Positions 1 to 8,004 of a stretch of 64,000 nucleotides of DNA are shown piece by piece. The notes under the pieces are model-generated. The model had not been told where the DNA came from, did no database searches, and worked only from the letters and a program-made list of their open reading frames with translations. The number at the start of each line of letters is the position of its first letter. Positions within the stretch are counted from its first letter, which is position 1. The stretch spans positions 191,471 to 255,470 of the forward strand of contig CAVRXV010000009.1 in the NCBI GenBank assembly GCA_963725255.1, read 5' to 3'. The DNA comes from JAIEPX01 sp963725255. GTDB taxonomy: Bacteria; Pseudomonadota; Gammaproteobacteria; JAIEPX01. A program made the translations under genes and the position numbers.

Positions 1-1300
1 TCGCATTCATGATATAGCTCATGCCTGCCATTCGCGCTAAACGCTCTTCTACTCCACCAAATCGACCGATGGGCAATCCAAATTGTTCGCGTATGCGAGC
101 ATAAGCTCCGCTCACTGCAACGGCCATTTGCGATCCGCCTAATGAAATAGAAGGAAGGGAAATTGCGCGGCCTACTGCGAGACGTTCCACTAACATATTC
201 CAACCTTTGCCAGCCATTTTAAATCCACCAATAATGGAATCGATTGGAACAAAAACATCTTTTCCACGAACAGGACCGTTAGGAAACACTGCATTTAAAG
301 GGAAATGTCGTCGACCATGTTCTACACCTTTTGTATCAGTAGGAACTAATGCAACGGTAATACCCAGATTTGTTTTCTTACCCATGAGATTATCAGGATC
401 AAATAATTTAAATGCTAATCCAATAACAGTGGCCACAGGACCTAGTGTTATATAGCGTTTATTAAAGTTCAGAGAAATTCCGATTATTTTTTCGCCATTG
501 ATCACACGCTCACAAATTGTGCCATGATCCGGCATACTACTTGCATCGGATCCAACATCGGGTCCCGTTAATGCAAAACAAGGTATTTCTTCGCCTTTTG
601 CTAATTTAGGTAAATAAAAATCACGTTGTGATTGAGTTCCGTATTCTAATAATAATTCAGCGGGCCCCAATGAATTTGGTACAGAAACAGTACTCGCCAC
701 CGAAGCACTAAGTCCTGCAAGTTTAGATAAAATTAACGCATGCGCATACGCAGAAAATCCTTTTCCGCCGTATTTTTTTGGAATAATTAATCCGAAAAAC
801 CCTTCTTTTTTCATGAACTGCCAAAGCTTGTCGGGGATAGTGAGTTGATGTGCCGTTAAATCCCACTCATCAATCATACTGCATAATTCTGTCGCGGGCC
901 CGTTTATAAAAGCCTGCTCACTCTTACTCAATTTAGCTTTAGGGTACGCCAACAATTGCGACCAATTTGGCATGCCTGCAAATAATTGACCTTCCCAGCC
1001 TACAGTGCCCGATTCTAATGCGGCCCTCTCTGTCGCTGACAGCGTAGGCATTAATTTACCCATGTTTTTATACACGGATGCTAGCAATTTTTGCTGAGTT
1101 TGTTTGTCAAATAAAACGACGCAACCTAATCCAAAAAGTACCCAGTAAATCAGCATCATTATTAAATTAATATGACTCAAAGCACTTAATAGGATCAAAT
1201 AAAACCCAATGCCCACGGCAAAAACTGACCGGCTCGCGCGGTGATACCCCAGCAGTCCGATGACGCCGAAAAATAACACTATCCATAGTATTGAATGCAT
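1..1300 (-). CDS. fadE: FadE-type acyl-CoA dehydrogenase, C-terminus beyond the window
   Basis: Catalyses the first, FAD-dependent step of fatty acid beta-oxidation. About 433 codons are visible; E. coli FadE is about 814 residues, so roughly half is present. The N-terminus has two or three hydrophobic segments (residues ~1-60), as in E. coli FadE, which suggests membrane attachment. FadE hallmarks follow in order: TVGWEGQLFAG, KKYGGKGFSAYAHA, VPNSLGPAELL, PCFALTGPDVGSDA, NKRYITLGPVATVIGLAFK, PLNAVFPNGPVRGKDVFVP and GRAISLPS. Translation starts at ATG 1300 and is open to the window edge. No frameshift is seen. Family assignment is secure; substrate chain length cannot be read. Confidence 0.95.
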   Translation of the reverse strand, partial: MHSILWIVLFFGVIGLLGYHRASRSVFAVGIGFYLILLSALSHINLIMMLIYWVLFGLGCVVLFDKQTQQKLLASVYKNMGKLMPTLSATERAALESGTVGWEGQLFAGMPNWSQLLAYPKAKLSKSEQAFINGPATELCSMIDEWDLTAHQLTIPDKLWQFMKKEGFFGLIIPKKYGGKGFSAYAHALILSKLAGLSASVASTVSVPNSLGPAELLLEYGTQSQRDFYLPKLAKGEEIPCFALTGPDVGSDASSMPDHGTICERVINGEKIIGISLNFNKRYITLGPVATVIGLAFKLFDPDNLMGKKTNLGITVALVPTDTKGVEHGRRHFPLNAVFPNGPVRGKDVFVPIDSIIGGFKMAGKGWNMLVERLAVGRAISLPSISLGGSQMAVAVSGAYARIREQFGLPIGRFGGVEERLARMAGMSYIMNA

Positions 1301-1436
1301 TATATGTCCCTATGTAATTTCCCTATGTTTTAAATTATACCAGAAACTGTGAATAATGAACCTTAATAAGGAATCAATTCGCTAATCACCTCAAATCCTA
1401 TTTAGACTCATGAGGAGGCATCTAATGAATATTAAC

Positions 1437-1464
1437 TTGACATTGTGTAGTTATAATCTATAAT
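1437..1464 (+). promoter_or_regulatory. Sigma70-type promoter of the abiE pair
   Basis: TTGACA (1437-1442), a 16-nt spacer and TATAAT (1459-1464). The expected transcription start near 1471 lies downstream of the first possible ATG (1467), which supports a later start for the first gene. Confidence 0.65.
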
Positions 1465-1496
1465 TAATGTATTCTTTAATGACATGGTATCAAGTT

Positions 1497-2309
1497 ATGA
1501 AGATAAAAGACTTTTTCGAGAGCCACCCAGTTTTTCGGTATGAAGAATTTGCAGAATTTATGGCCTCTCACGGATCACAACGTCATCAGAGCTGGAAACA
1601 GCAACTCAGTTACCACAAAAAAGTTGGCCATTTGATCCTTCTTCGCAAATTTCTTTATGCTGTAAAACCTTTTAGCACTCAAGATATCTGGATTGATCCT
1701 TATCTTATTGCGAGTAAAGCAACAGATGATGCAATAATTGCATACCACACATCACTGGAATTACATGGATCAGCCTACACAACTTTTAATGAACTTGCCT
1801 TTCTCACTTCACACAGGGTATTACCGTTTTCATACGAATCTCAATATTACCGAGCAATCAATCAACCTACTGCTTTAGTCAAAGCTAACCAAACCAACTA
1901 CGGTATTGATCTGGTAAAACGAAATGGCATACTTATAAAAGTGACAAGTTTAGAACGCACGATTGTCGATATTTTAGATCGACCAGATTTGGGTGGTGGC
2001 TGGGAAGAAATTTGGCGTTCACTCGACAACATCACTCAGTTTGATCCAGCTAAGGTTGTGAATTATGCCCTACTTCTAAAAAATGCTACTACTGTAGCCA
2101 AAGTCGGGTATTTTCTCGAACAACGACCTAAACATTATGTTGTAGAGAAAAAATATATTGATATGCTTTTGCCCCATATTCCAAAAGGGCCTCACTATAT
2201 GGATCGCACGCGACATAAAAATGGAAAGTATTTCGATAAATGGCGACTTGTTGTGCCACTTGAAATTATTACCCGAACTTGGGAAGAACCAAATGATGAG
2301 ACTATTTGA
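1497..2309 (+). CDS. AbiEi-type antitoxin / transcriptional regulator
   Basis: Likely antitoxin of a type IV AbiE toxin-antitoxin or abortive-infection pair. In this family an N-terminal winged helix represses the operon and the C-terminal domain opposes the toxin. The opening residues (MKIKDFFESHPVFRYEEF and the following WKQQLSYHKKVGHLI..LRKFLYAV) look like the short HTH with a wing typical of AbiEi; then comes a domain containing YHTSLELHGSA and TSLERTIVDILDRPDLGGGWEE. The frame is open from ATG 1467, but that codon sits within the promoter, so ATG 1497 is preferred. The gene overlaps the nucleotidyltransferase by 17 bp, the usual antitoxin-toxin coupling. Confidence 0.8.
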   Translation: MKIKDFFESHPVFRYEEFAEFMASHGSQRHQSWKQQLSYHKKVGHLILLRKFLYAVKPFSTQDIWIDPYLIASKATDDAIIAYHTSLELHGSAYTTFNELAFLTSHRVLPFSYESQYYRAINQPTALVKANQTNYGIDLVKRNGILIKVTSLERTIVDILDRPDLGGGWEEIWRSLDNITQFDPAKVVNYALLLKNATTVAKVGYFLEQRPKHYVVEKKYIDMLLPHIPKGPHYMDRTRHKNGKYFDKWRLVVPLEIITRTWEEPNDETI

Positions 2310-3255
2310 CAATGAATTGAAAGTAGAATCAAAAAATAAAGGATATCGTCCAGAAATGGTTGAAAAGGTATTTCATCTTTTAAGTTTGTTAGATGAGTTT
2401 ATGAATGTACCCTTCCTTTCAGATCGACTTGTATTGAAAGGTGGTACAGCAATAAATTTCTTCTGTAATGAGGAGTTTCCTAGACTATCTGTCGACATCG
2501 ACTTAAATTATATTGGTGAACTTCACAAAGATGCTATGCAGAAAGATAGATTAGAAGTTGAAAAAATACTCTTAAGTATTTGTGAACAACGACAATATTC
2601 AGTTCACAGAAACCCGAATAAACACGCCGGTGGTAAAACAGTTTTAACATACAATAGTTTTACAAATAATAAGGGTCGTCTTGAAATAGACCTTAATTAT
2701 TTATATCGGATACCTTTATGGAAGCCTGAATGGCGAAAATCACCATCATGGCCTAAAGCTACACAGTGCAAAGTTCTTGACATCCACGAAATAGCCGCAG
2801 GTAAATTAAATGCGTTATTCGAAAGACATGTTAGTCGTGATTTATTCGATAGCCACCAATTACTTACAAAATGGCCATTAGATATCGAAAAACTAAGATT
2901 AGCGTTCACAATATATGCGAGTATGAGGAAGCAAAGTTGGCAGAATATTAATATCAATAATCTAAATTTTTCCGTGAAAGATATTCGTGATAAATTGATT
3001 CCTGTACTTAACAAAAATGTTGAACCACAAAATTATGGTGCCGTTCAAGATTGGGCATCGAATCTATTAAATGAATGTAAAGAAGCACTCCAGATAATAT
3101 TACCTTTCCGAAAAAATGAAATTGAATTTTTGGAAACAGTTCAGAAAAACTCTGTTATCAAACCAGACCTACTTACTGACGATCAAGAACTCCGCGAAAG
3201 AATACAACAACATCCTCTAATAAATTGGCGAGTTCAACAAAATTTACTTTCGTGA
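2293..3255 (+). CDS. AbiEii/AbiGii-type nucleotidyltransferase toxin
   Basis: Predicted nucleotidyltransferase toxin (DUF1814 family). Related toxins add nucleotides to RNAs such as tRNA and cause growth arrest. The catalytic signature is clear: LVLKGGTAINFF followed by RLSVDIDLNY, giving the GG and SxDxD metal-binding residues, then a family-typical segment with DIHEIAAGKLNALFERHVSRDLFD. The frame is open from 2158, but ATG 2293 (MMRLFDNELK), which overlaps the end of the antitoxin, is the natural start and gives 320 residues. It shares the upstream promoter with the antitoxin. Nothing is truncated. Confidence 0.85.
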   Translation: MMRLFDNELKVESKNKGYRPEMVEKVFHLLSLLDEFMNVPFLSDRLVLKGGTAINFFCNEEFPRLSVDIDLNYIGELHKDAMQKDRLEVEKILLSICEQRQYSVHRNPNKHAGGKTVLTYNSFTNNKGRLEIDLNYLYRIPLWKPEWRKSPSWPKATQCKVLDIHEIAAGKLNALFERHVSRDLFDSHQLLTKWPLDIEKLRLAFTIYASMRKQSWQNININNLNFSVKDIRDKLIPVLNKNVEPQNYGAVQDWASNLLNECKEALQIILPFRKNEIEFLETVQKNSVIKPDLLTDDQELRERIQQHPLINWRVQQNLLS

Positions 3256-3327
3256 TTGCAGCTTTCTAAAATATATTTATTATCCCACTTGCCAGGTTAC
3301 GTATTACACTAACTAAAATCCTAAAAT

Positions 3328-3356
3328 TTGACAAATATACCAATATATGCTATAAT
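3328..3356 (+). promoter_or_regulatory. Consensus sigma70 promoter
   Basis: Perfect TTGACA (3328-3333), exactly 17 nt, and perfect TATAAT (3351-3356), 37 nt before the ATG at 3393. Such an unmodified consensus promoter implies strong constitutive transcription of the orphan gene. Confidence 0.75.
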
Positions 3357-3392
3357 TAAAAAAGTAACTATTAATAACTAGCGAGGTATGTT

Positions 3393-3953
3393 ATGAGCAG
3401 AACGAAGTATATGATAGAATCAGATCCTAGCTTTTTCAAAACCACAAAAGACTCCTACCCCCTTTCATATCGATGTATTATCTTACATTCCCTTTATGAA
3501 CACATGATACATCTTTTACAACAACATGACGAAAATGAAGTCCTTATTGAATACATGCGGCTGAGAGATCGTCTAAATAAGATAATTACATCTCTTTATA
3601 CATCTAGTATCGATCAATTCAAAGAGACGGATTTATTCGAAATATACATATTTAGTTTTGATGGAGAACATAATTTGAACAATATTGGAGCCATGTTTGT
3701 AGATAAATGTGAGTCACAAGACAAAAAGAAAGGGGTATATCCTTTAGTGTTTTATCCAGATAACGTAGACCCAACATCTTCAGATAGGAAAACCGCTTTA
3801 TTTAAATCACTCAATGAAATATTAAAAAAATGGGACATTTTGATTTCAATTTTATTTTACAATGCAAAAAACCAGAAAGATTTCATAGAGATTAAAGAAC
3901 AATTATGCACTCCATTAGAGGTTCTACCATCCAAAGTCAATAATACCCTATAA
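3393..3953 (+). CDS. Orphan 186-aa protein
   Basis: No family recognised. The protein is soluble with no signal peptide or membrane segment, is rich in Lys, Asp, Glu and Ile, and has predicted helices (HSLYEHMIHLLQQH; EYMRLRDRLNKIITSLY). A GAGGT ribosome site precedes ATG 3393 and a consensus promoter lies just upstream, so it is very likely expressed. It sits between the AbiE pair and a decayed gene fragment, in an accessory-looking stretch. An effector, immunity or phage-defence accessory role is possible, but nothing in the sequence decides between them. Confidence 0.6.
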   Translation: MSRTKYMIESDPSFFKTTKDSYPLSYRCIILHSLYEHMIHLLQQHDENEVLIEYMRLRDRLNKIITSLYTSSIDQFKETDLFEIYIFSFDGEHNLNNIGAMFVDKCESQDKKKGVYPLVFYPDNVDPTSSDRKTALFKSLNEILKKWDILISILFYNAKNQKDFIEIKEQLCTPLEVLPSKVNNTL

Positions 3954-4048
3954 TATAATCACTTTGTCTATGTCACTGACGCAATTGTCTATAGTTGTGT
4001 CAGTGACAAGGGTAGTTAAGATGAAACTGCTTAAGATTAAGTTATTGA

Positions 4049-4151
4049 CAGCAAATCAGGTTTATCGCTAAAAACGGAATCAAGTACTCCAATCGAAAAA
4101 TTCTTCAGCTCGTGCTGGGTCATTAAATGGTGTAGGCTAAAACATATTTCA
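4049..4151 (-). pseudogene. Duplicated tail fragment of the GDPD (ugpQ-like) gene
   Basis: This 103-bp stretch is a diverged copy of the last codons of the glycerophosphodiester phosphodiesterase gene (5932-6034), in the same orientation; both read KPDLL close to the C-terminus. The rest of the gene is missing. It abuts a half palindrome of the R3 family (4158-4179). The remainder of 3954-4279 holds nothing recognisable. Confidence 0.75.
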
Positions 4152-4157
4152 AGACGG

Positions 4158-4179
4158 ATTAATCTTACATCTGACACCT
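4158..4179. repeat. R3 half-element
   Basis: Matches the inner part of the right arm of the perfect palindrome at 47400-47431 (ATTAATCTTAGATCTGACAC) with one mismatch. Only one arm is present, directly beside the ugpQ tail fragment. Confidence 0.6.
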
Positions 4180-4279
4180 GTAGATCACCTTACTACAAGA
4201 TTTGAACCTTTCTTCTTATGTTGCAAGTCACAACATTATATATCACACTAATATTGTCATTTTTAATGGATTATTTTAA

Positions 4280-5467
4280 TTGTTTAGAAAACTACTTAAT
4301 TTTCGATCTATCCCTTCTAGCATATGGATGCTGGGTTGGGTTAGTCTATTGATGGATACTTCCTCTGAATTAGTTCATAGTTTATTACCGATTTTTATGG
4401 TCTCAACATTAGGGCTCAGCATTACCACCGTCGGTATTGTTGAAGGAATTGCTGAATCAACGGCCCTAATCGTCAAGCTATTCTCAGGTACACTCAGTGA
4501 TTATTTTCGTCGTAGAAAAATGCTTACGATAATAGGATATGGAATTTCAACAATAACTAAACCACTTTTTCCTCTGGCTAAAGGTATTGATCTCGTGTTA
4601 ATAGCTCGGTTTGTTGACCGAATTGGCAAAGGAATTCGTGGTGCCCCACGTGATGCGATGATTGGTGATATTGCACCCCCTGAAATTCGAGGCGCTTGTT
4701 TTGGTCTTCGACAATCGATGGATACTATAGGTGCATTTTTGGGGCCCATCCTGGCTATAGCGGGCATGTTATTATTTGCCAATAATATTCGATTTGTGCT
4801 CTGGATAGCAGTTATTCCTGCGGTGTTTTGTATGCTGATACTCACAGTTAAAGTAGAAGAACCGAGTACGCACCATGATCAAAAAAAATTCAGCTCACCA
4901 TTTAAAATTAAAAATATTTTACAATTCAGTTCTGCATATTGGCAACTTGTGATCGTAGCAGGTATTTTTACGCTTGCCCGATTTAGTGAAGCCTTCCTCT
5001 TATTAAAAGCTCAAAAGACAGGATTGACATTATCATTAATTCCTTTGGTTATTGTGACAATGAATATTATTTATGCTTTATCTGCATATCCTGCTGGAAT
5101 TCTCTCTGATACAGTAAGTAGAAAATCGATGCTTGTGATCGGTATTGTTTTTTTATTTATTGCCGATTTGGTTTTAGGATTCACAAATAATATTGGAATG
5201 TTATTCCTTGGAATTATTTTGTGGGGACTGCATTTAGGATTTACGCAAGGATTGTTAGCAGCAATGGTTACTGATACTGCTCCGATTGAATTACGTGGGA
5301 CAGGCTATGGTTTTTTTAATGTTGTTTGTGGTATCGCAATGTTGGTGTCGAGTATTTTTGCAGGCATTTTATGGACATATTTTGGATCTTCGATGACTTT
5401 TTTTGCGGGTGCTTTATTTTCGATGCTTGGTTTACTGGGATTATTTTTTGTAAAAAGTGATTTCTAG
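4280..5467 (+). CDS. MFS transporter
   Basis: Twelve-helix major facilitator superfamily permease in the inner membrane, 395 residues. The MFS motif A loop between helices 2 and 3 is visible as SGTLSDYFRRRK, and RFVDRIGKGIRGAPRDAMI is typical of one MFS drug/metabolite subgroup; a second motif A-like loop is AGILSDTVSRKS. It is read from a TTG at 4280 because the nearby ATG 4266 is out of frame; an internal ATG at 4325 would remove part of helix 1. It is monocistronic, facing the convergent DUF302 gene with a 14-bp gap. The substrate cannot be inferred. Confidence 0.85.
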   Translation: MFRKLLNFRSIPSSIWMLGWVSLLMDTSSELVHSLLPIFMVSTLGLSITTVGIVEGIAESTALIVKLFSGTLSDYFRRRKMLTIIGYGISTITKPLFPLAKGIDLVLIARFVDRIGKGIRGAPRDAMIGDIAPPEIRGACFGLRQSMDTIGAFLGPILAIAGMLLFANNIRFVLWIAVIPAVFCMLILTVKVEEPSTHHDQKKFSSPFKIKNILQFSSAYWQLVIVAGIFTLARFSEAFLLLKAQKTGLTLSLIPLVIVTMNIIYALSAYPAGILSDTVSRKSMLVIGIVFLFIADLVLGFTNNIGMLFLGIILWGLHLGFTQGLLAAMVTDTAPIELRGTGYGFFNVVCGIAMLVSSIFAGILWTYFGSSMTFFAGALFSMLGLLGLFFVKSDF

Positions 5468-5481
5468 CTAGGATATTGTAA

Positions 5482-5865
5482 TTACACTGCGGCTTCATTC
5501 ATAATTTTTACCAGCGTTTCTTCGACTTCTTGGGCCACTCCTTCAAGATCTGGCACGTCGAGCAGGCTTAAAAGAGCCGTTGGCTTCAAAGTAGCCATAA
5601 TGGTTTTGCCGCTTTCCTCGTAAAGCGAGATTCTGCACGGCAATGCCGTAGAGACACCCATATTTTGGCTGAGGATTTTCTTCGCTTGCTGTGGTTGACA
5701 GACTTCGAAGATAAGGCATTCAGAGTTAAATTCTACGCCCTTCTTTTCCATTGTCTCTTTAAGGTTGTGAATTTGCATAATGCCAAAATGATTTGCTGGA
5801 ACGACTACCTGCAAAGCCGCAGCCGTTTCACTCAGTGTTTTGTCGGTGGATATTTTGATCAACAT
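5482..5865 (-). CDS. DUF302 domain protein
   Basis: Small cytosolic protein of 127 residues that matches the DUF302 fold: ETAAALQVVVPANHFGIMQIHNL near the start, then ECLIFEVCQPQQAKKILS, and CRISLYEESGKTIMATLKP in the middle. DUF302 proteins bind small ligands, but their function is generally unknown. It ends 14 bp from the convergent MFS gene. It reads the same way as the GDPD gene, which lies just upstream of it (54-bp gap), so the two may form a short operon. Confidence 0.8.
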   Translation of the reverse strand: MLIKISTDKTLSETAAALQVVVPANHFGIMQIHNLKETMEKKGVEFNSECLIFEVCQPQQAKKILSQNMGVSTALPCRISLYEESGKTIMATLKPTALLSLLDVPDLEGVAQEVEETLVKIMNEAAV

Positions 5866-5919
5866 AATTACACCTTATTAAGAAAAATAGATTTTATAGT
5901 ATAGCATAGATTTTTCAAA

Positions 5920-6660
5920 TCACATCGCTGTCAGCAAATCAGGTTTATCGCTGAAAACGGAATCAACACCCCAACTGAAAAGTTCTTCAGCTCGCCATGG
6001 CTCATTGACTGTATAAGCTAAAACATATTTCACGTATTTTTTTAACTCATTAACTTTTTCGGGGGATAAAATTAAATGATTAACAGAAACGGATTGGCAA
6101 GCGTAATCGGTCAACCATTGTTGCCATGGTTCATTCCATTCATGAATAACTGTACCCAAATAATATTCTGGCGCAATTTGGTGCACAATTCGTAAACAGA
6201 TTTCAGATTGAGTTGAAATCATCGGAGGACTTTCTGCTGTTGGCCAAATTTCTTTGAGTATTGCAATCGATTTTTCAGCGGTTTCGGCTTCTTTTCCTGG
6301 AGTGGGTTTTATTTCAAGATTAATGTGTAGTTTTAATTTTTTTAGTAAGGTCAAAAGTTCGTGCAATGTGGGAACGGGTTCTTGAGCATATTGTTTTGCG
6401 AACCAACTTCCAGCATCGAGCTCAGCAATATCACTATAAGACGTTTCAGCAACAGCGCGTTTTCCGCCGTTTGTAGTTCTTCTCAATGTTTCATCGTGCA
6501 TAATGATGGCCTCACCATCGGCAGTGAGCATGACGTCAAATTCTACCCACTGAGCTCCCATCGCATGAGCTTTACGCATGGATGCTAAGGTATTTTCGGG
6601 TGCGTATGCACAAGCGCCTCTGTGGGCAATCACGCGAGATAGAAGTAAATCTTGTAACAT
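5920..6660 (-). CDS. ugpQ: Glycerophosphodiester phosphodiesterase
   Basis: Hydrolyses glycerophosphodiesters to glycerol 3-phosphate and an alcohol. It is 246 residues long, the size of cytosolic UgpQ, with no signal peptide, unlike periplasmic GlpQ. The GDPD hallmarks are present: VIAHRGACAYAPENTLASM (catalytic His-Arg and Glu-Asn), WVEFDVMLTADGEAIIMHDETLRRTTNG (metal ligands and second His), NLEIKP, and YTVNEPWRAEELFSWGVDSVFSDKPD at the end. It starts at ATG 6660. A partial copy of its last ~34 codons is found at 4049-4151. Confidence 0.92.
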   Translation of the reverse strand: MLQDLLLSRVIAHRGACAYAPENTLASMRKAHAMGAQWVEFDVMLTADGEAIIMHDETLRRTTNGGKRAVAETSYSDIAELDAGSWFAKQYAQEPVPTLHELLTLLKKLKLHINLEIKPTPGKEAETAEKSIAILKEIWPTAESPPMISTQSEICLRIVHQIAPEYYLGTVIHEWNEPWQQWLTDYACQSVSVNHLILSPEKVNELKKYVKYVLAYTVNEPWRAEELFSWGVDSVFSDKPDLLTAM

Positions 6661-6713
6661 GGCTGTAGTCCTTCGTACTTTTAAACTTCATATTTTATCA
6701 CAATATGGAATCT

Positions 6714-6740
6714 GGATCGCCACGCTTCGCTCGCGATGAC
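6714..6740. repeat. Short palindromic GC-rich repeat
   Basis: The stretch containing GCCACGCTTCGCTCGCGATG resembles the GTCAT(C/T)GCGAGCGAAGCG type palindromes scattered in many proteobacterial genomes, recalled from general knowledge. The only copy noticed in this window lies here, in the 259-bp leader before the leucine dehydrogenase operon. Confidence 0.4.
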
Positions 6741-6919
6741 ATAAAGCTCTGCTATACTTGCATTTAACCTGGATTCTGTAGCTGAAAGCGTTGCAAACAC
6801 TACAATTCGAGCAACTTGTAGGTAAATGTACAGACCGACCTATACTTGCCAACGGACTAGGCTTCGGCTAGAGTGCGTTCTTCACGGCGACAAGACAGGT
6901 AGTGACTAGGGGATTTTTA

Positions 6920-7996
6920 ATGGGGGGGAAATGGCGAATGCCAACTGCTGTAATGTCTGATCGAGACATCTTTGAATATGCCAGCTACCTCGGATTTGGT
7001 GAAATCAATATGGAAGTCGATCATTCCACCGGTATGCACGCCATCATCGCTGTTCACAGTACTAAACTTGGCCCAGCAATAGGCGGCACTCGCTTTGTCC
7101 ACTATGATTCCAGCAACGATGCTATCATTGATGCCCTTCGACTTGCCGCAATGATGACGTATAAAGCCGCAATTTGTGGTCTGAAACACGGCGGCGGTAA
7201 ATCTGTCATCATGAAATCCGGAGAAATTAAAAACCGCAAAGCCTTATTTGAGCGCTTCGGAAAATTTGTTCATAAAATGGGTGGGACTTATATCGCTGCC
7301 ATGGATAGCGGAACGACCACGGCCGATATGGATGCGATTTTCAAAAATACTGATTTCGTGACGTGTAAATCTGACGAACCTGGTGGCGGCAATCCTGCCA
7401 CTCACACAGCCCTCGGTGTATTACGTGGAATACAAGCTGCAGTTAAATTTAAAACGAGCCAGGATAATTTACACAATGTTCACTTTGCTATTCAGGGTGT
7501 TGGTAACGTCGGTTATTTTTTAGCTAAATTATTGCATGAGCAAGGGGCGAAACTGACTGTTTGTGATCTTAATCATGATGCGGCGCAACGTTGTGTCGAT
7601 GAATTTGATGCCAAAGAAGTGGAGATTGGCGCTATTTATGATGTGGCTTGCGATGTTTTTTCACCGTGTGCTTTAGGAGCAAGCATCAATCCTAAAACTA
7701 TAGATCGTTTAAAATGCAAAATTGTTGCAGGTTCTGCTAACAATCAGCTTTCTCATCGTTCACTCGGCGAAGTTTTACATCAACACAATATTCTTTACGC
7801 GCCGGATTTTTTAATTAACTCGGGTGGATTAATTCATGTTGCAGAAGTTTATGATCACGGCGATCATGAACGAGCTCAACAACAAATTATTAATCTTTAT
7901 GATGAAACACTGCGATTATTTGAACGCGCTCAAGCTGAAGATAAAGCAACCAATTTAATTGCGCGTACTATCGCGGAAGAACGTCTTAATGAATAA
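6920..7996 (+). CDS. ldh: Leucine/valine dehydrogenase (Glu/Leu/Phe/Val dehydrogenase family)
   Basis: NAD-dependent oxidative deamination of leucine, valine or isoleucine to 2-oxo acids. Family signs are GPAIGGTRF, MTYKAAICGLKHGGGKSVI (catalytic lysines), AAMDSGTTTADMD and the NAD-binding Rossmann stretch FAIQGVGNVGYFLAKLL. Length (358 residues) matches leucine dehydrogenases rather than glutamate dehydrogenases. The frame is open from GTG 6902; ATG 6920 is chosen because AGGGG lies at good spacing before it, and ATG 6953 is a third option. It heads a tight operon with the E1 and E2 genes (8-bp gap), which points to branched-chain amino acid breakdown. Confidence 0.85.
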   Translation: MGGKWRMPTAVMSDRDIFEYASYLGFGEINMEVDHSTGMHAIIAVHSTKLGPAIGGTRFVHYDSSNDAIIDALRLAAMMTYKAAICGLKHGGGKSVIMKSGEIKNRKALFERFGKFVHKMGGTYIAAMDSGTTTADMDAIFKNTDFVTCKSDEPGGGNPATHTALGVLRGIQAAVKFKTSQDNLHNVHFAIQGVGNVGYFLAKLLHEQGAKLTVCDLNHDAAQRCVDEFDAKEVEIGAIYDVACDVFSPCALGASINPKTIDRLKCKIVAGSANNQLSHRSLGEVLHQHNILYAPDFLINSGGLIHVAEVYDHGDHERAQQQIINLYDETLRLFERAQAEDKATNLIARTIAEERLNE

Positions 7997-8004
7997 GGAA
8001 GAAA

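Noticed and set aside
2158..2292. Extended N-terminus of the AbiEii toxin
   Set aside because: The extra 45 codons lie inside the antitoxin gene in another frame and are unlike the family; ATG 2293 is the natural start.
6741..6919. Riboswitch or attenuator before leucine dehydrogenase
   Set aside because: Some short stems are possible, but no known riboswitch core, leader peptide or T-box sequence was recognised.
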